61,429 nt of DNA from Saprospiraceae bacterium (GTDB taxonomy: Bacteria > Bacteroidota > Bacteroidia > Chitinophagales > Saprospiraceae), in contig JAJCYI010000199.1 of NCBI GenBank assembly GCA_029263015.1, positions 1-61,429 on the forward strand, given 5' to 3'. The position numbers and the translations under genes were made by a program. The notes below the pieces were generated by a model. It was not told the DNA's origin and ran no database searches. It was given only the letters and a program-made list of their open reading frames with translations. This document shows positions 39,658-49,331 of this stretch, piece after piece (position 1 is the first letter of the stretch; each line of letters opens with the position of its first letter).

Positions 39658-40404
39658 ATGGCTTTACCAATTATCCCATTGATCGGAGCCCTGTTGCGAG
39701 GGGCGGGTGCAGCCGCCTCTTCGGGGCTCCGCGCCGGCGGTGGAGCCTTGTTACGAGGGGCGGGCGGTGCGCAGATTGCACGCGGATTATCAGGGTTGCG
39801 TCGACGGCCACAAGAATACGGACCATTCCCTGACGAGTCGCACCCAGCCTACAGGCCGCCACCTGCCGGGAGACTACGGTCGGGCGGTATCCTGGGCGTG
39901 GGGTTGGCGAAGATGGGAGTCAGCACGGCATTGGGGCTCGGGTTGGCCGCCAAGGCCGCAACTAGCTTCTCTGAGGCGCTCAATAATTCCGCGACTGGAA
40001 ACCTGCGTATTTTCAACAACCAGATCGCCGCGCTGGCTTCGCGCAAAGAAGTCTTCGGGATCCGGCAGAGCGTGCGCCGCGGAAAGATGGTATCGGGCAC
40101 TACGGTTGCCCTGGGGGATGCGATGATGCGGATGCAGCGCAATTCTCAGCCCTACTCGGCGCTTGGAGAAAATCTCTTCAATTCAGTTGGAACGAAAATT
40201 ACCGAAGGCGTGATTTACTTCCAAGGTGTTTTGGAATCGATGGGCGTGACCGAAATGGTTCGCAATATCAATGATTGGCTGAGCGGGGGCAACAAACAGC
40301 TCAACTCCGGGGTACTGGACTGGATGCGGGATGCGGCTGCCGGAGGGTATGTCGATCAGGCCCTGAACCAGCGACCCGACGAGAATCCGGGGAGTCGCAT
40401 CTAA
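39658..40404 (+). CDS. Short tape-measure candidate
   Basis: 248 aa. Gly/Ala/Leu-rich hydrophobic start (PLIGALLRGAGAAASSGLRA), an alanine-rich hydrophobic helix (STALGLGLAAKAATSF), then mixed helices. It sits in the tape-measure slot directly after the chaperone. Tape measures usually have 600-2000 residues; at this length a tail of only some tens of nanometres would result. It may instead be a minor tail protein. Stop and next start overlap as TAATG. Confidence 0.45.
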   Translation: MALPIIPLIGALLRGAGAAASSGLRAGGGALLRGAGGAQIARGLSGLRRRPQEYGPFPDESHPAYRPPPAGRLRSGGILGVGLAKMGVSTALGLGLAAKAATSFSEALNNSATGNLRIFNNQIAALASRKEVFGIRQSVRRGKMVSGTTVALGDAMMRMQRNSQPYSALGENLFNSVGTKITEGVIYFQGVLESMGVTEMVRNINDWLSGGNKQLNSGVLDWMRDAAAGGYVDQALNQRPDENPGSRI

Positions 40405-42254
40405 TGGCTACTGACGTGATCTACAACGGCGTGACCCTTCATAATGTCCTCACCCGACAATGGGACCAAGAGATTGTTTACGACGCCACGGGGACCGATC
40501 TGCTAGGGCAACGACTCAAGCTGCAGTTTGATGGAGTCCTGCACGCCCAGCGGTTTCCCGTCAATGCAAGCGAAGTCTATGTGAGCGGCGGATCCAATTC
40601 GAACGACCCTTTCGGTAATCTCGCTGCCGTGCGAAACGCACTCGGGGAGCCACGACAGCGACTCCAGGTTCGCGTCGACGGCAAAGACGTGATTGATGTC
40701 ATTGGGCCCGGTGGAGACGTACAATCGCAAAACGCCGACATCGAAAATGGCCCCAAGCCAAGCAACATCAGCGTCACGCCGGTCGGTGCCACCGCCTTTC
40801 GAGTCTCATTTTCCATCGAGGCGGTGATCGGCAATTGCAGCGGCCGAAGCGGCGATGGTTTAATCATCAACAACCGCTGGCGCGTTTCCGAGGCGATGGA
40901 TTCTAATTTTTTCACCACCCGAACGATCACCGGAAAATTGCGACTCTCCCGAGGCCCACAAAAGCCGGGAGACCAATTTGCAGGGCACTACTTCAAGCCG
41001 GTAGTGATACCGCCCCTAGAGAGTAGTTTTCGACGGGAGCGAGTCGTCTTCCACGCTGAGGAAGATGGCCTCACCTGCAGTTACGAAATCGTTGACAAAC
41101 AAGTCCACCAAGCCGCCCCCTGGCCTGCGACGAAAATCGGCGCGACTCACAGCGAGACCGTCAACAACGGCACCTTTTTCGTCTCGGAGATGAGCGTTCG
41201 TCTCGAAGGCGATCCATCTTGCAACAAGCAGTTGCTAGTCGAGCGGGCCCTTCAGGTGGCCGACGCAAGAATCAATTTTATTGCGATTGTTGGAAAGGGG
41301 ACGATGGTCGAATCCCTGACCATTACCGACCACATAGGCGATCTGCCCATCGTAGAGTTGCGTATGCGGGTACGGCGAACGGACACGGCCGGGACGAAAA
41401 GTCTCTTAATGGGTGTTCGCACACACGACTTAGGGCGCGACTTACAGTTGCCTTCCCTAGGGAACAATAAAGATACCGCGATCGAGGGGACCGGCTACGA
41501 CTCACAGCGATCGCGAGTGCCTAAGCCGTATGGCTACAAGTCGGGCTCTGGTGCCTTCGACAACGAGCGACGGCCTGCGGTGATTTATTTACTGCAATGC
41601 TACCTACAGAACCCTTGCAGCGGCCCGCACCACGTAGGACCACGGGGGACGACGCCCAGCAAGGGATCAGACGACAGAAAGAGCAACGCCAGGGAAGATT
41701 CTACATCGGTTCACGAATCGCCCAATTCGCTCCCCGATGACCTCGACACCTACTCGGTCGAAACACAGAAAAACATCTACACGATGGCGAAGATGAGTAC
41801 GACCTACCGGCAGAATAAGATGCTTTTGCAGATGCCCAGGTCGAGTCGCAAGAAAAGCAACGGGAGTGAGATCAAGGAACATCCGGTTGCCTCAATTATT
41901 AGTTTGGCAGAAGAACAGCCCAAGAGAATTTTGACGATCGATTTTGAGCGCGTCGGGGCCATGCCAGAACTCCCCAGTTCCATCAATTACGCGGTCGGTG
42001 CTAGTGGAGAAGGAAAAGCGGCCGTTAGCTTCCTGGAGTTCGAGATACTACCCCCCGTGCGATCTCCCGATGGGCGTGACGTTGTCAATCGCGTGCGGGC
42101 TACTTACCTCTACGTCCTGTCTTCCGCACCTGACCTATCAGGGAGCCGACTGACCGTAGGAGTCAACCCGGTCACTTCGTTCGAGGACTACGACGGGAGC
42201 GTACAATTAAAATTCTCGAATGCGTTAGCTGGAAACCCTCAGAAGAGCAGTTAA
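40404..42254 (+). CDS. Large tail protein
   Basis: 616 aa from ATG 40404; the frame is open upstream only as a shadow of the previous gene. Beta-rich opening (VIYNGVTLHNVLTRQWDQEI) with a domain to about 300, a disordered Ser/Asn/Pro/Gly insertion at about 400-440 (GPRGTTPSKGSDDRKSN), then further strands. It looks like a distal-tail or tail-hub protein. No definite family. Confidence 0.55.
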   Translation: MATDVIYNGVTLHNVLTRQWDQEIVYDATGTDLLGQRLKLQFDGVLHAQRFPVNASEVYVSGGSNSNDPFGNLAAVRNALGEPRQRLQVRVDGKDVIDVIGPGGDVQSQNADIENGPKPSNISVTPVGATAFRVSFSIEAVIGNCSGRSGDGLIINNRWRVSEAMDSNFFTTRTITGKLRLSRGPQKPGDQFAGHYFKPVVIPPLESSFRRERVVFHAEEDGLTCSYEIVDKQVHQAAPWPATKIGATHSETVNNGTFFVSEMSVRLEGDPSCNKQLLVERALQVADARINFIAIVGKGTMVESLTITDHIGDLPIVELRMRVRRTDTAGTKSLLMGVRTHDLGRDLQLPSLGNNKDTAIEGTGYDSQRSRVPKPYGYKSGSGAFDNERRPAVIYLLQCYLQNPCSGPHHVGPRGTTPSKGSDDRKSNAREDSTSVHESPNSLPDDLDTYSVETQKNIYTMAKMSTTYRQNKMLLQMPRSSRKKSNGSEIKEHPVASIISLAEEQPKRILTIDFERVGAMPELPSSINYAVGASGEGKAAVSFLEFEILPPVRSPDGRDVVNRVRATYLYVLSSAPDLSGSRLTVGVNPVTSFEDYDGSVQLKFSNALAGNPQKSS

Positions 42255-42265
42255 GGACATAAAAC

Positions 42266-43885
42266 ATGGCCATAGATTATTTCAACGCTGGCGGAGTCGG
42301 GTTATTCGACATCCTGGGGAAAATCTTCAATGGTATGAAGGTGAAAAATACGGCTCGTGGTACGACCGTTGCAAACGCCGTCGCAGCAGCCATTGCCCAG
42401 TACAAACTCAAGACAAACTCCGACCTGGAACTCGATCGAGATATTCAGGGACTGGCGTCGGCGGAACTCTCAGACCGAACCGGGGATGGGCTGCTGAGCT
42501 CCTACCAAAACATGGCCCAGGCGCTGCTTAAAGGAGTGGTCCGCGCCGACTCGAACAACGAGCGGCTATCGCTCGAATCGTCGATGCAGTACCTCATCGA
42601 TCAAATGATCGCCGATGCGTTTTACGTAGACAATTCTTTGGTTACCACCGCGGTCACACCCGATGCCGGGAACTCGGCTTCTGACCTGAATATCTACGTC
42701 ACCGACATTGGAAGCGCTGGCCTGGAAATAAACCATATTTACACTGAAACCATGCAAGCCGAGGTGACGACGGGGGGATCTTCCCCCTCACTGCAATTCA
42801 CCGGAGCACGGGCTGCACGCTCCAAACTTGCCGAAGATTGGCCCGCGGGGTCTGGAGTCCAGATTAACGAGTCCCCGATTGACTCGGGGGTTGGGGCCAT
42901 TGCCAACGGGGACTTTGAGCTGTCTGCGATCGCCAACACCCCCGATTCGTGGATCTTCGAGGTAGGAAGTCCGGGAACAACGGTGCTGCTCACCAACCCG
43001 ACCGTTCAGACGGTGATTATCTCAGGGACTCCCACCTCGGGCAGCTATTTCCTGAAGTTTACCAATCCATTCACCTCCAAGGTCACGGCAACCAAAACGC
43101 TCGCGTACAATGCCTCGGCCGCAGACGTCCAATCGGCTTTGCGAGAGATCGAAGATTTGGGATTGGTGGGCGTGGTCTCCACGGGCACGTCACCAAACTT
43201 TACCCACACGATCACCTTTACTGGATTTTCGGGCCAGGTGGTGGCGATGACGTCCACATCCTCGTTTGACGTGGGCACGATTGCGCATGCCGTGACGACC
43301 GTCGGAGAGCTAGGCTCGAACAGGGGTCGATCTCTGGTGCTGAAGGCGCACGCGACCGAGCTGACTACCCTCTACCAGGAAATCGCGATCCAAGAGAGTA
43401 CCGTCTATTCGATGGCATTCTGGATGGGGGCCAATTTGGGGGCATTCAACATCAAGATCTCTTTGGTCGACGGGATCGGCGGGTCGGTAATCAACGACGA
43501 TCAAGGGGTGGCGCAAGAAATGATCCTCACGGCCCCGACGCCGATCGGTAGATCGCACTTTCAGACTTTCTTCCGGGTGGCGAAAAACACCCCGACGCCC
43601 ATTTACCTCAAACTTGAAAAGACGGCTCCGTACCTCGCGGATGATTTGGTGCTAGACGACTTTATCCTGGCGCCAGCGTCTCAGATTTACCCAGGTGGGC
43701 CCTACCTTTCGGTTCATTCGGGGCGCATTGCGCCGTCGGTTGGGGACCAATGGAGTATTCCGATCATCAACAACTACGCCGGAGAATTCCAAAAGTATTT
43801 TGATTCCGCATTCGACATGTCGACCCTAGGCTTGCAGTTACCGACGAGTGGATCTTTCCTTATTCTCGACAGCCTTATTTCCTGA
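42266..43885 (+). CDS. Tail structural protein with carbohydrate-binding-like module
   Basis: 539 aa. An N-terminal helical region (about 1-110), then a beta-rich part. The middle (NGDFELSAIANTPDSWIF) and the later strands (YQEIAIQESTVYSMAFWMG) fit a jelly-roll carbohydrate-binding module; an inserted segment at about 240-340 resembles repeated filament-type domains (SALREIEDLGLVGV). Probably an exposed tail protein. Confidence 0.55.
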   Translation: MAIDYFNAGGVGLFDILGKIFNGMKVKNTARGTTVANAVAAAIAQYKLKTNSDLELDRDIQGLASAELSDRTGDGLLSSYQNMAQALLKGVVRADSNNERLSLESSMQYLIDQMIADAFYVDNSLVTTAVTPDAGNSASDLNIYVTDIGSAGLEINHIYTETMQAEVTTGGSSPSLQFTGARAARSKLAEDWPAGSGVQINESPIDSGVGAIANGDFELSAIANTPDSWIFEVGSPGTTVLLTNPTVQTVIISGTPTSGSYFLKFTNPFTSKVTATKTLAYNASAADVQSALREIEDLGLVGVVSTGTSPNFTHTITFTGFSGQVVAMTSTSSFDVGTIAHAVTTVGELGSNRGRSLVLKAHATELTTLYQEIAIQESTVYSMAFWMGANLGAFNIKISLVDGIGGSVINDDQGVAQEMILTAPTPIGRSHFQTFFRVAKNTPTPIYLKLEKTAPYLADDLVLDDFILAPASQIYPGGPYLSVHSGRIAPSVGDQWSIPIINNYAGEFQKYFDSAFDMSTLGLQLPTSGSFLILDSLIS

Positions 43886-43896
43886 TTATAGAAGCA

Positions 43897-44415
43897 ATGC
43901 CGCGATCCAACGCTCAACAAACCGAGGTACTCAAGGCGATCGTCGATCACTATCGGACGACGCTCTCGCTCGACAATGCACGGGCGTTTCTGTCCATCGA
44001 GTCGGTTTCTGCACGCATCCCACGCAGTGGCGACTGGTGGCTGACGATCTCCCCCGGAGAAGGGAATTTCGACCAGGAAATGATTGCAGCGGGAGTCGTG
44101 GAACAATGCACCGAAGATTCGAGATTTATTGTGAGTGGCCACCTACGTCAGTTTTTGGACCCGACCGACGAAGACGCCGAGCTGCTGGTGGGCAACACCG
44201 AGTCGCTGCTAAATCTCAAGCGAACGATCCTCAAGACGATTTGCGGGGTCGATTTGCTGGTGGGTGGCAACACGTTTTCGCGCGAGCTGATCTCCCCCCT
44301 TTCAGTCCGTGCCCCCATCCTGTACGAACCGATCGACCAAGAAGAGGGGGGACTTCAGATTGCCGTCATTAGTGTTACCTTTGGCCTCTCCTTTGATTGG
44401 GATCTCACCACGTGA
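43897..44415 (+). CDS. Tail completion-like protein
   Basis: 172 aa with a helical start (QTEVLKAIVDHYRTTL), a central beta domain and a C-terminal strand set (GGLQIAVISVTFGLSFDW). The layout is that of small tail-completion or neck proteins. Its stop overlaps the next GTG start (GTGA). Confidence 0.5.
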   Translation: MPRSNAQQTEVLKAIVDHYRTTLSLDNARAFLSIESVSARIPRSGDWWLTISPGEGNFDQEMIAAGVVEQCTEDSRFIVSGHLRQFLDPTDEDAELLVGNTESLLNLKRTILKTICGVDLLVGGNTFSRELISPLSVRAPILYEPIDQEEGGLQIAVISVTFGLSFDWDLTT

Positions 44416-47400
44416 TACTCCGCTACGCTGGCATCCCGCTGTTACTCGAAGATCCTGGATTTGGATTCCAGTCTTGGCTGGAGCAATCGCTCTCGCTGAA
44501 TGGCCTTTCCTTATTCGGGGGCGAAGATCCCGCGATCCACGAAGGACGCAACCGGCCTCTCGGTCCTTTTCTGGATCGATCGAGAGACGAAACGACGCTT
44601 GTCGGGGCATCGACTCCGCATGTCGGAATACCGATTCTCAACTACGCAAGTCGACGGCCCCCAGAGTGGAGAATCAATACACTTTGGTGGCCCACCGGCG
44701 CAACGCGGCACTCGATTGGTCTTTTCCTGGCCGATACGACCTCGCTCGAAGAAATCAACCAAGCAATCAAGGGCAAAGGGCACGCCACGCTAGAACTAGG
44801 CGAGGACGGGAAATCGCCCAAGAGCTTTCAGCAAATGTACCTTTTGCCGCCCCATCCGATCACCAGCGTACCCGACAGTGAGGGCCTCTTCCTGCTTTGC
44901 CTGGTCGACCGGAGGTATTACTGGGGGATGCGGTCGACGGGCAACCTGGCGATCACTGCGGGCACGTCGTGGACCAGCCTGCTTTCGTCCCTGGCTGGTA
45001 TGCTCGGTGCCAATCCTAGCATTGACTCGGTCGGAACCATCTACGGGACTCCCGACCCCGTCGAATTGTCCCGGAGGTACGAAAACGCGGCGATGGTGCT
45101 CGAAGGCGCAGCCGCCTCGGTGGGAATGCGGGTAACGCTCACGCCAGGCGGCACGCTCAATATCAAAGGTCACGCTACGTCAAAGGTATCGCGTACAGCG
45201 ATGCTCTCGGCCATTAACGAAGAGCCCATGGCTGGCGGAAAATTCGGGTGTGGAACGATTCCCCAGGCCGTCCAGGTCACTTTTCCAAAAAGGCTAGTCG
45301 ACGGGGCATATTTTGCGGACGGGGATGTTTACGTAGCCGAGCGTGACACCTCTTACGTTCTCGGCGGCTGCACCCAAGTTCCGGGCACTAAGAAAATCAT
45401 CCACTCGGCCGCGGCGGCCGATTACAAAGACATAACGACGTCGATTTTTCCGATCAACAACGAGACGTTGACCAATCTTGCCAACCAGATCGCCGACGAC
45501 TATGTCCGGTGGCAGACGATCGGGCATGACCAGAAGTTTATCGGGATGGTCAATTGGACTCCGACGGGATACGACGATTATGTCCTCTGGTCGGCCGGGT
45601 CGCAGTACCTGTCTCACGAATCACTCTTACTGCGGGAATCGGGCGGAGAATCTGATTGGGATTCTGTTACGCGAGGACTATTGCGCGATTACGATTTTTC
45701 GACACGCATCGTATCGCACCCCAAAGACCTCGGGGTAAGTAGTCAGCTCTCCAACACGGTAGCGGCAAGCGAGGAAATGTGCTGGCAGCTCACCCCGTGC
45801 ATCCCCGGCACAACGATCATTACCAAGGGGGCCTACCTGGCCGAATTCGAGGACAAGGTCGTATTGTGGTCGGACACCGAATGTTACACAGTGTCCGAAA
45901 CATCGGATTGCACCTCGTTTACGGAATCCTCGATCGACGACATCAACGGGTCGTTTTTGAACTGCGGGCAATGCGACGAATGCGCCAAGCTGACTTCGTG
46001 CGACGATGGCACGGTGATCTACGTGGTCGCCTATCAGGTCGCTTTATTCCCCGACTTAGTGGTTGGGCAGATGATGAAGATCGACGGGGTCTGTCACAAG
46101 ATTGACGACGTTCACGCGACTTGCGTTGGCACCCCATTAGATTTGGGCGGCACGTACCAAGGGAGCTATTTTCCCAACTGTTCCGGGTGCGGCTGCCATG
46201 AGTTCATCGATTGCAGCAATTCTCAAAACGTGAAATATGTGAGCTTTGCGTTAATAAACGGAAGCCCAGTAACGACTTTCGACCTCGATTCTCTTAGTCC
46301 AGGCGAAGTGGTACTCGACCTGGACTTTACGTGCTGGGAATACCTCGGCATAAACCTAGACCCGGTGAACTGCGCGACCGCCGTGCAGATGAACCTTGAA
46401 GAGTCGTATTCCAGTTGCCCAGCATGTAAGCCGACCAAAATACGAGACTGCACGGACTCGGGCAATACAAAAACGGTGTTTACCGATCTCTCAGAATTCA
46501 GTGTCAACGACGTCCTCAAGTTTGCCGAAGACCCCAACGACAAATGCTGGCAAGTTTCGTCTGAGTCGGTTGCATTTGGGCCGACCACCGTCAACTGGAC
46601 GGTCACCGAGTCTTACACCGACGAGACTCAGGATCGTTGCTCCCAGTGCCTGGCCAACAAGTACATTCTCACGGAGGCTTCCGATAAGTGCTCGGGAGGA
46701 ACCTCGACGCCCAAAGTGACAGACGAAGATCTCGCCAGTGCTGTCGGCCGGGTTATCAAGTACGACGAATGCTGCTGGATCGTTTCTGATTCTCTTGGCG
46801 GCGAAGTTATCACCGACCCTGCACCGATCACGTACACCGGGCCGTTCGACGACCATGGGTCATGCCTATCGGACGAGACGGTCATCGTTGGGAAGGTGGT
46901 CGGCTCTGTTTCTTCCGTAGACGCCACATTCAGCGTCGATAGCGTCGACCCGGTCTTTGGTTCCGACCCCCGCAGCGATACGGCGAGCGCGACAGAAACG
47001 GTCACGTTCAACAACACGTTCTCGCAAGATTACGTCGACAACGACAAAATCATCGGGTTCCGACGCAAGGACACAGGGAATTTTGAAACCGATAAGTCAG
47101 GTGCCGAGACCACAACAGACGTTATCCATTTTGAGCTTACTCAAAACATGGCCTTGGCAGAAATCGCAAAGCTCGCGAAGCCAGTCGATGCCAATGGAAA
47201 TGTTATCACCGGTGCGGCTGCCTTCTACGTCCTCGATTTTGCGAGAGAGCGTGTCGGCAAGGCACCGTACACCGACTTCGACACGACCGCACACAAGGGC
47301 TATCAGGGAACCGCACTAAAAGTCACGGACGATTACAACTCGACGGGGTTGTTTGGGTACGTGATTGTTGGCATGGAACGGCCAACACCATTCTTGATGG

Positions 47401-48347
47401 TTGCGGTTGTTGATGACTACGTGGCGGGAGTTTTGCAAGGATGTAATGTTTCTACGTTTTTCCAGCAAGAAGGAAGAGTTCCGCGTCGCGAGTCGACTAA
47501 TTTCGATATTCTTGTCGATGATCCGCAGGAAATCGGGCTCGAATCAGATGAATACATTGGGCAATCGGATGGCAACTGGCTGGCGGCTTACGATGCAACT
47601 CTTGACCGATATCAATTCGTTGCGTGGATGGCTGCCAGATATCACGTCATCAAAGGGAGTGTCATATCCGGCGTTGATGAATTCGACCCGTCGTTCCAGA
47701 TTAACAATGTTGTGGCGGTGCAAGGGTTGTCGCCGGTAGATTCAGATTTGGTGGCCACTGTTACTGTAAAAAATGATCCCAAAATCACTAAAACGTCAGG
47801 GGAGATTGTCTATGTCAGCTACGACAGGACGGCTGGTTCGACACCAGTAGATCGGTGGAAGACTCAATCAGAAATCGCAACTCTCGTCGAGGATATTGTA
47901 GCAGGTGCAATCACCACTGCAGAAGTACCCGCAGCGTCGGGCATCAGCACGTCTCCAAGCTCAGGCACCGCAGCGATAGCCTTCGGCAAAGCACTTAGTG
48001 GGTGTTTTTTAGTACAGGCTGACGGTACGCCAGTGATAGAACCTGATCCCAATTTTGTACCACCCGACCCACAAACCGACCCACCTACAACAGCGACTAT
48101 GATTGTTGCTAGACGTGACGCATTAAACATGAGCATGACACCGTTTGCATCAGGCATTGGCATCACAGGCAGACATTTGCCTGCTTCCAATGCGTTTGTG
48201 ATTGCTGCATTCGACATGCGATCTAATGTTAATTTTGTGAAGGGCACGGATCCCGATCTTGACATGCAGATTGTTTACCACGAAGGCGGCAAGGAAGAAT
48301 TCACGATGGCTAGCGAGGAATGTAACACTGATCCACCACCACCATAA
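44412..48347 (+). CDS. Giant tail-tip protein with cysteine-rich tandem repeats
   Basis: 1311 aa from GTG 44412. The N-terminal 450 residues are hub-like (for example VPDSEGLFLLCLVDRRYYWG and the following strands). From about residue 455 to 820 come five imperfect repeats of 70-80 residues, each starting near a C-x-x-T/x-C pair, passing a strand with G-x-V-x-x-x-x-x-x-C-W/Y/H, and ending C-x-x-C. The rest is beta-rich with little cysteine. The repeats could hold zinc or disulfides. It probably contacts the host surface. Confidence 0.6.
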   Translation: MILRYAGIPLLLEDPGFGFQSWLEQSLSLNGLSLFGGEDPAIHEGRNRPLGPFLDRSRDETTLVGASTPHVGIPILNYASRRPPEWRINTLWWPTGATRHSIGLFLADTTSLEEINQAIKGKGHATLELGEDGKSPKSFQQMYLLPPHPITSVPDSEGLFLLCLVDRRYYWGMRSTGNLAITAGTSWTSLLSSLAGMLGANPSIDSVGTIYGTPDPVELSRRYENAAMVLEGAAASVGMRVTLTPGGTLNIKGHATSKVSRTAMLSAINEEPMAGGKFGCGTIPQAVQVTFPKRLVDGAYFADGDVYVAERDTSYVLGGCTQVPGTKKIIHSAAAADYKDITTSIFPINNETLTNLANQIADDYVRWQTIGHDQKFIGMVNWTPTGYDDYVLWSAGSQYLSHESLLLRESGGESDWDSVTRGLLRDYDFSTRIVSHPKDLGVSSQLSNTVAASEEMCWQLTPCIPGTTIITKGAYLAEFEDKVVLWSDTECYTVSETSDCTSFTESSIDDINGSFLNCGQCDECAKLTSCDDGTVIYVVAYQVALFPDLVVGQMMKIDGVCHKIDDVHATCVGTPLDLGGTYQGSYFPNCSGCGCHEFIDCSNSQNVKYVSFALINGSPVTTFDLDSLSPGEVVLDLDFTCWEYLGINLDPVNCATAVQMNLEESYSSCPACKPTKIRDCTDSGNTKTVFTDLSEFSVNDVLKFAEDPNDKCWQVSSESVAFGPTTVNWTVTESYTDETQDRCSQCLANKYILTEASDKCSGGTSTPKVTDEDLASAVGRVIKYDECCWIVSDSLGGEVITDPAPITYTGPFDDHGSCLSDETVIVGKVVGSVSSVDATFSVDSVDPVFGSDPRSDTASATETVTFNNTFSQDYVDNDKIIGFRRKDTGNFETDKSGAETTTDVIHFELTQNMALAEIAKLAKPVDANGNVITGAAAFYVLDFARERVGKAPYTDFDTTAHKGYQGTALKVTDDYNSTGLFGYVIVGMERPTPFLMVAVVDDYVAGVLQGCNVSTFFQQEGRVPRRESTNFDILVDDPQEIGLESDEYIGQSDGNWLAAYDATLDRYQFVAWMAARYHVIKGSVISGVDEFDPSFQINNVVAVQGLSPVDSDLVATVTVKNDPKITKTSGEIVYVSYDRTAGSTPVDRWKTQSEIATLVEDIVAGAITTAEVPAASGISTSPSSGTAAIAFGKALSGCFLVQADGTPVIEPDPNFVPPDPQTDPPTTATMIVARRDALNMSMTPFASGIGITGRHLPASNAFVIAAFDMRSNVNFVKGTDPDLDMQIVYHEGGKEEFTMASEECNTDPPPP

Positions 48348-48356
48348 ATAAAACGT

Positions 48357-48965
48357 ATGTCACATCAATTTGAAAGAGTATTGCCGCAACGAAAGAACGG
48401 CAAACCAGCACGGTTTGGAAGCAAGCCTACTCGAATCCGTTGCAGCGAAAAAATTTGTTTTTGCTGCCAAAATTCCCTAGGGCTAGACGCGGTAATAGTA
48501 ATGCTGTCTGGAATCGAGGGAGAGGGGCCTGGAGAACTGATCCAAGAAATTTCGGGCATTGATTTAGATTCTAGCGATTGTTGCGGTTCGCAGCACGGGT
48601 CTTACACTGTGTTGGCAGATAACGACTCTGGTTGTCAAGGGACTGCATTCTTCCCCGGTGTAGGCTGCATTGGAGCGGGTTCAGGAGGTGAGCCAAAAAG
48701 CGATGATAATGTGTTGCGAATAAGTTGGGGAATCTCGTGCAATGTGTCGCAGGAAACGGTGACAATGTTGATCCAGATCAGCGAAAATCTGGAAGGTTTA
48801 CAGCATCTATTATTTTCTGGTGTGGCTATAGATATAGTCAACCAGACCCCATTTAATTGCTCACGGTTTGGGGTAGAAGATGAGTTACATTTTTTCGATC
48901 AGTCAGGGGGAGATTGGTGCGACTGGTCGGGAGCCACAATTAACGTGATACCGATACAAACTTAA
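48357..48965 (+). CDS. Cysteine-rich tail-associated protein
   Basis: 202 aa with about 12 cysteines. An IRCSEKICFCCQN cluster at about 27-39 may bind zinc; SSDCCGSQHGSY and later single cysteines follow within a beta-rich domain. It begins 9 bp after the giant tail protein. No family recognised. Confidence 0.5.
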   Translation: MSHQFERVLPQRKNGKPARFGSKPTRIRCSEKICFCCQNSLGLDAVIVMLSGIEGEGPGELIQEISGIDLDSSDCCGSQHGSYTVLADNDSGCQGTAFFPGVGCIGAGSGGEPKSDDNVLRISWGISCNVSQETVTMLIQISENLEGLQHLLFSGVAIDIVNQTPFNCSRFGVEDELHFFDQSGGDWCDWSGATINVIPIQT

Positions 48966-48969
48966 ATTG

Positions 48970-49302
48970 ATGACCTGCCCGATCAATACCAAATCTATGC
49001 AAAGACCAGATGCACCGGGAGACTGGTACGTGCATCGATGTGCGTCCTGCCGAATCCATTGGGTAAGCCCCAATGAAAAGGAAAAATACGATTGCAATGA
49101 TGCAGACAGAAAATGCAGAATTTGCGTCTATCTCGGCGACCTAGCCGGAGAGACCAAAATAAACCCAGCCGACCCAGGATGCAGGGGGGTCGTGGGTGTT
49201 TACGAGTGCGATGCGCACGGACAATGCACAATAACAAAAGCGGTCAAAGACGGATCAGTGGCATGTTGTCACGGATGCAGTGATTTTGAAGCGAGCGAGT
49301 AA
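48970..49302 (+). CDS. Small cysteine-rich protein
   Basis: 110 aa from ATG 48970, with CASCRIHW, CRICVYLG, PGCRGVVGVYEC and CCHGCSDF clusters (about 11 cysteines), so multiple zinc knuckles or disulfides. It ends 29 bp before the secreted beta-helix gene. Role unknown. Confidence 0.5.
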   Translation: MTCPINTKSMQRPDAPGDWYVHRCASCRIHWVSPNEKEKYDCNDADRKCRICVYLGDLAGETKINPADPGCRGVVGVYECDAHGQCTITKAVKDGSVACCHGCSDFEASE

Positions 49303-49331
49303 CCACTTTTTAACCCCAAAGGAAATCGACC

